From: Methyloversatilis sp. RAC08
GTDB taxonomy: Bacteria > Pseudomonadota > Gammaproteobacteria > Burkholderiales > Rhodocyclaceae
Length of the DNA stretch: 64,000 bases
Assembly (NCBI RefSeq): GCF_001713355.1
Contig: NZ_CP016448.1
Coordinates: 62,001 to 126,000, forward strand
Direction of reading: 5' to 3'
Shown here: piece after piece, positions 59,830-64,000 of the stretch
How the letters are laid out: every line of letters begins with the position of its first letter
Numbering within the stretch: the first letter of the stretch is position 1
The notes under the pieces: generated by a model
Told to the model about the DNA's origin: nothing
Seen by the model: the letters and a program-made list of their open reading frames with translations, nothing else
Database searches by the model: none
Translations under genes and position numbers: made by a program

Positions 59830-60846
59830 TCAGGCGTAGCCCTGCGGGTTGTTACGCTGCCACTTCCAGGCATCGGCGCACATCTGCGCCAGATCCCGCG
59901 CTGCAACCCAGCCCAGAAGCCGGTTTGCAAGGCCGGGTTCGGCGTAGCACTGGGCGATGTCACCCGGCCTGCGCTCGACGATGTCGTACGGCACCGGCCG
60001 ACCGCTGGCAGCTTCGAAGGCCCGCACCACGTCGAGCACGCTGTAGCCGCGTCCGGTACCCAAGTTCACCGTCAGCAGGCCGGCCTGCTTCTGAAGATAG
60101 TCGATGGCCCGCACATGGCCTTGCGCCAGATCAAGCACGTGGATGTAGTCGCGCACACCGGTGCCGTCGGGCGTCGGCCAGTCGCCGCCGAACACGCGCA
60201 ACCGCGCCAGCTTGCCGACGGCCACCTGGCTCACGTACGGCATCAGGTTGTTGGGCAGGCCGTTCGGGTCTTCGCCGATCAGGCCGGATTCATGTGCGCC
60301 GACCGGATTGAAGTAGCGCAGCAGCGCGATGCGCCACGCCGGATCAGCCACGCCGAGATCGCGCAGCACGTGTTCGACCATCCACTTGGAACATCCGTAG
60401 GGGTTGGTCGGGCCGGTCGGAAAATCCTCACGGATCGGCACCGACGCCGGATCTCCGTAGACGGTGGCCGAGGACGAAAAGGCCAGCGTCTTCACACCCG
60501 CTTCGGCCATCACCTCGCACAGCGCCACGGTGCCGCTGACATTGTTGTCGTAGTACTCGAGCGGTTTGACCACCGACTCGCCGACCGCCTTCAGCCCGGC
60601 GAAATGGATGACCGCGTCGATGGCATGTGCGGAAAACACCGCGCGCAGCGCGGCACGATCGCGTACATCGGCCTGCACGAACGCCTCGACCGGGCGACCG
60701 GCGATCTGTCCGACGCGCCGCAGTGACTCGTACTTGCTGTTGCACAGGTTGTCGACCACGACCACATCGTGGCCGGCCGACATGAGTTCGATGCAGGTGT
60801 GCGAGCCGATGTAGCCCGCACCCCCGGTGACCAGCACGCGCGACAT
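59830..60846 (-). CDS. galE: UDP-glucose 4-epimerase
   Basis: Interconverts UDP-glucose and UDP-galactose (or the N-acetyl forms) for exopolysaccharide and LPS. 338 residues from the ATG at 60846. NAD-binding [21 protein letters not shown], the catalytic SSSATVYG Ser/Thr and Tyr-x-x-x-Lys (YGCSK), and the substrate-loop [18 protein letters not shown]. Single gene, upstream neighbour slyD on the same strand. Confidence 0.95.
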   Translation of the reverse strand: MSRVLVTGGAGYIGSHTCIELMSAGHDVVVVDNLCNSKYESLRRVGQIAGRPVEAFVQADVRDRAALRAVFSAHAIDAVIHFAGLKAVGESVVKPLEYYDNNVSGTVALCEVMAEAGVKTLAFSSSATVYGDPASVPIREDFPTGPTNPYGCSKWMVEHVLRDLGVADPAWRIALLRYFNPVGAHESGLIGEDPNGLPNNLMPYVSQVAVGKLARLRVFGGDWPTPDGTGVRDYIHVLDLAQGHVRAIDYLQKQAGLLTVNLGTGRGYSVLDVVRAFEAASGRPVPYDIVERRPGDIAQCYAEPGLANRLLGWVAARDLAQMCADAWKWQRNNPQGYA

Positions 60847-60930
60847 GAATGCTCCCGGAAAGGAAAGACTGGAACTGTATGACGGAGTCGGGGACGACGG
60901 GCCGCGCAACAGCCGCCCGTCGGGAAAGTG

Positions 60931-61410
60931 TCAGTGCTGGTGACCGTGCTCGCCGTGCACGTGACCGTGCGTCAGCTCTTCGGCAGATGCCTTCCGGATT
61001 TCGGCCACGGTGCAGGAGAACACCAGTGCGGTGCCGGCCAGCGGGTGATTGCCATCGATCACGATGCGGTCATCGGTAATGTCGGTGACGGTGTACAGGC
61101 CTTCTTCCTCGCCATCCGGACTGACGCGCTCGAACTGCATGCCGACTTCGATGTTTTCCGGGAAATTCGAGCGCGACTCGATCTCCACCAGTTCTTCGTC
61201 GTATTCGCCGAATGCATCTTCCGGCTGCAGCTTGACGACCACTTCATAGCCGACAGCCTGGCCTTCGAGCGCTTCTTCGATCGGCTGGAAGATGCCGCCA
61301 TAACCGCCATGCAGATAGGCGAGCGGCGCAGCACCCGAGTCGACCAGATTTCCGTCCGGATCGGTCACGCTGTACTTAAGAGTGACGACCGAGTCCTTGG
61401 TGATGAGCAT
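60931..61410 (-). CDS. slyD: FKBP-type peptidyl-prolyl isomerase, SlyD-like
   Basis: 159 residues. FKBP domain with an inserted flap (DPDGNLVDSGAAPLAYLHGGYGGIFQPIEEALEGQAVGYEVVVKLQPEDAFGEYDEELV) and a His-rich C-terminus (HGHVHGEHGHQH) that could bind Ni2+ or Zn2+. Chaperone/isomerase of the cytoplasm; in other bacteria it supplies nickel to hydrogenase. The start overlaps the peroxiredoxin gene by 35 nt. Confidence 0.92.
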   Translation of the reverse strand: MLITKDSVVTLKYSVTDPDGNLVDSGAAPLAYLHGGYGGIFQPIEEALEGQAVGYEVVVKLQPEDAFGEYDEELVEIESRSNFPENIEVGMQFERVSPDGEEEGLYTVTDITDDRIVIDGNHPLAGTALVFSCTVAEIRKASAEELTHGHVHGEHGHQH

Positions 61411-61891
61411 TCCTGATTCCTTTCGTATGGAGTGCGCGCACGCATTCGAGGATTTCTCCTGCGTGCCCGCGCGGATTCACGCCGTATTGCGCGTAACGTA
61501 TGACACCTTTCCGGTCGATGATGAAGGTCGAGCGGGTCATGCAGAAACGTGACCTGCCTTCGACCTCGCGTTCGCGCCACGCACCATAGCGCCGGCTGAC
61601 CTCGGCGTCGACATCGGACAGCAGCCGGAACGCCAGCCCGTGCTTGTCGCGAAATTCTGCATGAGTAAACAACTCATCGCGACTGATCCCCACGACGGTG
61701 CAATCGCAGTTCCGGAAATGTTCTTCGAGATCGCTGAATTCGATCGCCTGGGCGGTGCATCCCGGCGTATCGTCCTTGATGTAGAAATAGAGCACAGTCA
61801 GATGCCGCGCCATCTGTTCGCGCAGATCGAACAGTTCGAAATCGGCGTCCGGCAGCTCGAACAGCGGAGCAGGTTGTCCTGCATTCAGCAT
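61376..61891 (-). CDS. Peroxiredoxin, AhpC/TSA family (Bcp type)
   Basis: 171 residues from the ATG at 61891 (MLNAGQPAPLFELPDADFE), chosen for its GGGAGG ribosome site. YFYIKDDTPGCTAQAIEF has the peroxidatic Cys in TPGCT, as in BCP. It reduces hydroperoxides with thioredoxin. Its 3' end overlaps the slyD start by 35 nt, so they are probably co-expressed. Confidence 0.92.
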   Translation of the reverse strand: MLNAGQPAPLFELPDADFELFDLREQMARHLTVLYFYIKDDTPGCTAQAIEFSDLEEHFRNCDCTVVGISRDELFTHAEFRDKHGLAFRLLSDVDAEVSRRYGAWREREVEGRSRFCMTRSTFIIDRKGVIRYAQYGVNPRGHAGEILECVRALHTKGIRNAHHQGLGRHS

Positions 61892-62313
61892 GCACACCTC
61901 CCAGCCGCGCACGGCGCGCATAACGGCTCCCGGATGATGCGGCGGATTCTACCAGCGCTGCCCGCCGACAAGACATGAGAGCGCTGTAAGAAAAGCTGAC
62001 GCTGCTGTGCACAAAAAAGGGCATGAAGCACGGCTCAAGCACCAGGGGATACGAGGGTCTATTCAGGGATAACAAACACAAACTCTTTTATTTCATGAGC
62101 TTGGGAAATATTCTCGAACCCTGCCTCTGGATGGATCCAAACGGCACGTTGCTTGCTTATCAACCTTCGGGATCGACCGCCTGTCACCCGAGGCAATCAC
62201 AGAGAGTCCGGTTTCATGCAGTTGCAATTGAAATTGGTTCAAATGGTTGTGTCAGACAGTCGTTCTTGCAAAAATTTGTTTTGCGATCTGTCACTTTCTT
62301 GAAAGGTACGGAA

Positions 62314-62805
62314 ATGAAGAAATCTCTACTGGCAGTAGCCGTAACCGGCCTGTTCGCCGTATCAGGCGCCCAGGCTGCAACAGACTGGGGTGTTCACGCT
62401 CCGGTCGAAACCGGTATCGCATCACTGACCGGTTCCTTCTCCGAAATTTTCACTTTTTCGCTGAGCGCCCCCACCACGACGCTCTCGACGATCGCGATAT
62501 CTTTCGAATCAACGCCCGTCTTCGGTCTGAGTGCCGACAGCATGGTGTGGCTGTACAAGGAAACGGGTGCTGTTGACACGTTCACGGCTGCATACAGCTT
62601 TGGCACGTTGTTCACAGCCAATAACCTGCTTGCCGGCGACTACTACTACAAGGTCACCGGTTCGACGACCGGCAGCCTCGGCGGTGTATTCGCCCTGACT
62701 TCCACCACCGCTCCCATCACAGTGGTTCCGGAAGCGGACACCTACCTGATGATGCTGGCTGGTCTGGGCATGATCGGTCTGATGGCAAAGCGTCGCATGA
62801 GCTGA
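62314..62805 (+). CDS. PEP-CTERM-like (FxDxF-type) sorting protein
   Basis: 163 residues. Signal peptide MKKSLLAVAVTGLFAVSGAQA, Thr/Ser-rich beta-type body, and a C-terminal tail VVPEADTYLMMLAGLGMIGLMAKRRMS: a PEA variant of the PEP motif, hydrophobic helix and basic end. Predicted exosortase substrate, like the protein at 31.6 kb. The region upstream (61.97-62.31 kb) is AT-rich and has no gene. A clear terminator follows. Confidence 0.85.
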   Translation: MKKSLLAVAVTGLFAVSGAQAATDWGVHAPVETGIASLTGSFSEIFTFSLSAPTTTLSTIAISFESTPVFGLSADSMVWLYKETGAVDTFTAAYSFGTLFTANNLLAGDYYYKVTGSTTGSLGGVFALTSTTAPITVVPEADTYLMMLAGLGMIGLMAKRRMS

Positions 62806-62827
62806 TCGGCTTCAGCCGTTCAACAAG

Positions 62828-62851
62828 AAAGCACCTTCGGGTGCTTTTTTG
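62828..62851 (+). terminator. Rho-independent terminator of the PEP-CTERM gene
   Basis: Stem AAAGCACC, tetraloop TTCG, GGTGCTTT, then a T-run. Lies 22 bp after the stop codon. Confidence 0.92.
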
Positions 62852-63120
62852 TTGCCTGGATGATCCAGGAAAAGTTCGCTGCAATGCAGCACTGTCAGAA
62901 ACCTCGACGCTCGGATGCATGACCTAAGTCGTAGGGCACAGATCGCCACAAAGAGTTGCAACCATCCAAGTTAAATGAAAATTCATTATTTTTCATACAC
63001 TTGAAAATACTTCTCTTTTAAAAAAGCCATCTCCTGTGTATCTGCGCGCCAATTTTGACGTGTAACAAATCTCGACAATCCATCTTCCGCAGTGCAAAGC
63101 GCTTGCAGGACAGCTGGTAA
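62852..63120. other. AT-rich upstream region of lexA, no gene seen
   Basis: About 270 bases, markedly AT-rich around 62970-63030. A minus-strand frame of 61 codons (62986-63171) overlaps the SOS box and the lexA start, has no ribosome site and is rejected. Probably holds the lexA promoter. Confidence 0.55.
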
Positions 63121-63136
63121 CTGTATAAAAATACAG
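63121..63136 (+). promoter_or_regulatory. SOS box (LexA operator)
   Basis: CTGTATAAAAATACAG, matching the canonical CTGT-N8-ACAG LexA site, 25 bp before the lexA start. It implies autorepression of the lexA-imuA operon. Confidence 0.92.
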
Positions 63137-63161
63137 TCCACGAACATTCCTGTACCGAACC

Positions 63162-63770
63162 ATGGTCTCAAGCGTCCTGACGGCCCGTCAGCAACAGATC
63201 CTGCAACTGATACGCGATGCCGTCAGCGAACGCGGCAGCCCGCCCACCCGGGCAGAAATCGCACAGGCCTTCGGCTTCCGCTCCCCCAATGCCGCAGAAA
63301 GCCATCTGCGGGCGCTGGCGCGCAAGGGCGTCATCAGTCTGGATGAAGGTCGTGCACGCGGCATCCGGCTGACCGAATCTCCCGGCATCCCGCTGATCGG
63401 CCGGGTGGCGGCGGGCAGCCCGATACTGGCCGATGCGCATGTGCAGGGCCGCTACCAGCTCGATCCGGCAATGTTTTCACCCCGCGCCGACTACCTGCTG
63501 CGGGTGTGCGGCCAGAGCATGCGCGACGCCGGCATCCTCGATGGCGACCTGCTCGCCATCCACGCCACGAACGAAGCGGTGAATGGCCAGATCATCGTCG
63601 CCCGCCTGAGCGAAGAAGTGACCGTGAAGCGTTTGAAACGGCTCGGCTCACGCGTCGAACTGCTGCCAGAAAATCCGGAGTTCCAACCCATCGTGATCGA
63701 TGCGCAGCGCGATCCGCTGGTGATCGAGGGCGTGGTGGTCGGCCTGATCCGCAACGGCAGTCCGGTCTGA
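63162..63770 (+). CDS. lexA: SOS repressor LexA
   Basis: 202 residues. N-terminal winged HTH ([47 protein letters not shown]) and C-terminal S24 peptidase. The self-cleavage site is Ala84-Gly85 (RVAAGSP) and the Ser119/Lys156 dyad is at GQSM and TVKRL, exactly the E. coli numbers. RecA filaments trigger cleavage. Transcribed with imuA four bases downstream. Confidence 0.97.
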   Translation: MVSSVLTARQQQILQLIRDAVSERGSPPTRAEIAQAFGFRSPNAAESHLRALARKGVISLDEGRARGIRLTESPGIPLIGRVAAGSPILADAHVQGRYQLDPAMFSPRADYLLRVCGQSMRDAGILDGDLLAIHATNEAVNGQIIVARLSEEVTVKRLKRLGSRVELLPENPEFQPIVIDAQRDPLVIEGVVVGLIRNGSPV

Positions 63771-63774
63771 CGCG

Positions 63775-64000
63775 ATGAGCACGCAAGCGCTGAATCTCTT
63801 CCGGCATCCGTCACTCTGGCGTGCCGGCGACGTGTCACCAGCAGTGCCGAATGGCATCCCGACCGGTCACGCCGCACTGAATGCCGCTCTGCCGGGTCAG
63901 GGCTGGCCGGTCGGCGAAATGACCGAATTGCTGACCGACTGCAGCGGCCACGGCGAACTGTCGCTGTTGATGCCTTTGCTGGCCGGAGCCGAAGCAGAGG
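63775..64000 (+). CDS. imuA: ImuA, translesion-mutagenesis accessory protein (cut by window edge)
   Basis: The first 75 residues read MSTQALNLFRHPSLWRAGDVSPAVPNGIPTGHAALNAALPGQGWPVGEMTELLTDCSGHGELSLLMPLLAG, a RecA/SulA-like N-terminus typical of ImuA. In lexA-imuA-imuB-dnaE2 cassettes it works with the ImuB polymerase-like protein and DnaE2 for SOS mutagenesis; those genes should follow the window. Starts 4 bp after the lexA stop. Confidence 0.85.
   Translation, partial: MSTQALNLFRHPSLWRAGDVSPAVPNGIPTGHAALNAALPGQGWPVGEMTELLTDCSGHGELSLLMPLLAGAEAE

Noticed and set aside
62986-63171. 61-codon minus-strand frame upstream of lexA
   Set aside because: It covers the SOS box and the lexA start; no ribosome site.

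Overview
The window reads as chromosomal DNA of a high-GC, metabolically versatile betaproteobacterium. A facultative methylotroph of the Rhodocyclales, such as Methyloversatilis, is the best guess. The reasons are a methanofuran/tetrahydromethanopterin-type C1 gene block, a class I PHA synthase, an acetate-uptake and activation pair, PEP-CTERM proteins, and betaproteobacterial housekeeping order (rluD/bamD, prfB, galE, slyD). This assignment is inference from gene content; there is no rRNA in the window.

Layout. 1-7.4 kb: phaC (cut by the left edge), a small membrane protein convergent with a ZIP metal transporter, pgeF-rluD divergent from bamD, and a universal stress protein translationally coupled to an NtrC-type regulator. 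7.4-7.7 kb: intergenic repeats. 7.7-13.0 kb (minus strand): AcoR-type sigma-54 activator, flavoprotein, DUF6513 pterin-like protein, DUF447 and MfnB, all with overlapping ends. 13.2-14.9 kb: EpsA-like LuxR regulator with a secreted ankyrin-repeat protein. 15.0-18.0 kb: TetR regulator divergent from a HpaB/4-hydroxybutyryl-CoA-dehydratase-superfamily flavoenzyme and an isochorismatase-like hydrolase, with a perfect operator palindrome between them. 18.0-19.2 kb: secreted beta-propeller. 19.5-26.9 kb: prfB with its programmed frameshift, a membrane-anchored unknown, then a MukFEB/MksFEB-like condensin set. 27-35.5 kb: sensor kinase, DUF423, exported methyltransferase, PEP-CTERM protein, fumC, GST, alpha/beta hydrolase, with copies of one REP-like element. 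35.8-40.0 kb: a Kai-type operon (kaiC, two kaiB, hybrid histidine kinase).

40.48-47.84 kb is a compact integrative element in the 3' end of a tRNA-Ser(GGA) gene. It is bounded by 14-bp direct repeats. It carries a P4-type tyrosine recombinase, two small MerR/AlpA-type DNA-binding proteins, a candidate replication or regulatory protein next to a phased palindrome array, a DUF5681 protein, several unknown small proteins and a GNAT toxin-like module. It has no recognisable structural or conjugation genes.

47.9-64.0 kb returns to core chromosome: VC_2705-type symporter with DUF4212 partner, acs, UPF0114 protein, class I fumarase, cation/proton antiporter, YbdK, DUF456, three pseudopilin-like proteins, galE, slyD, a peroxiredoxin, a second PEP-CTERM-like protein, and an SOS-boxed lexA followed by imuA (cut by the right edge).

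The strongest candidates for something new are the Kai operon, the condensin-like operon without a MksG/JetD nuclease, the tRNA-Ser element with its helically phased palindromes, and the flavoenzyme whose predicted [4Fe-4S] ligands are only partly kept.
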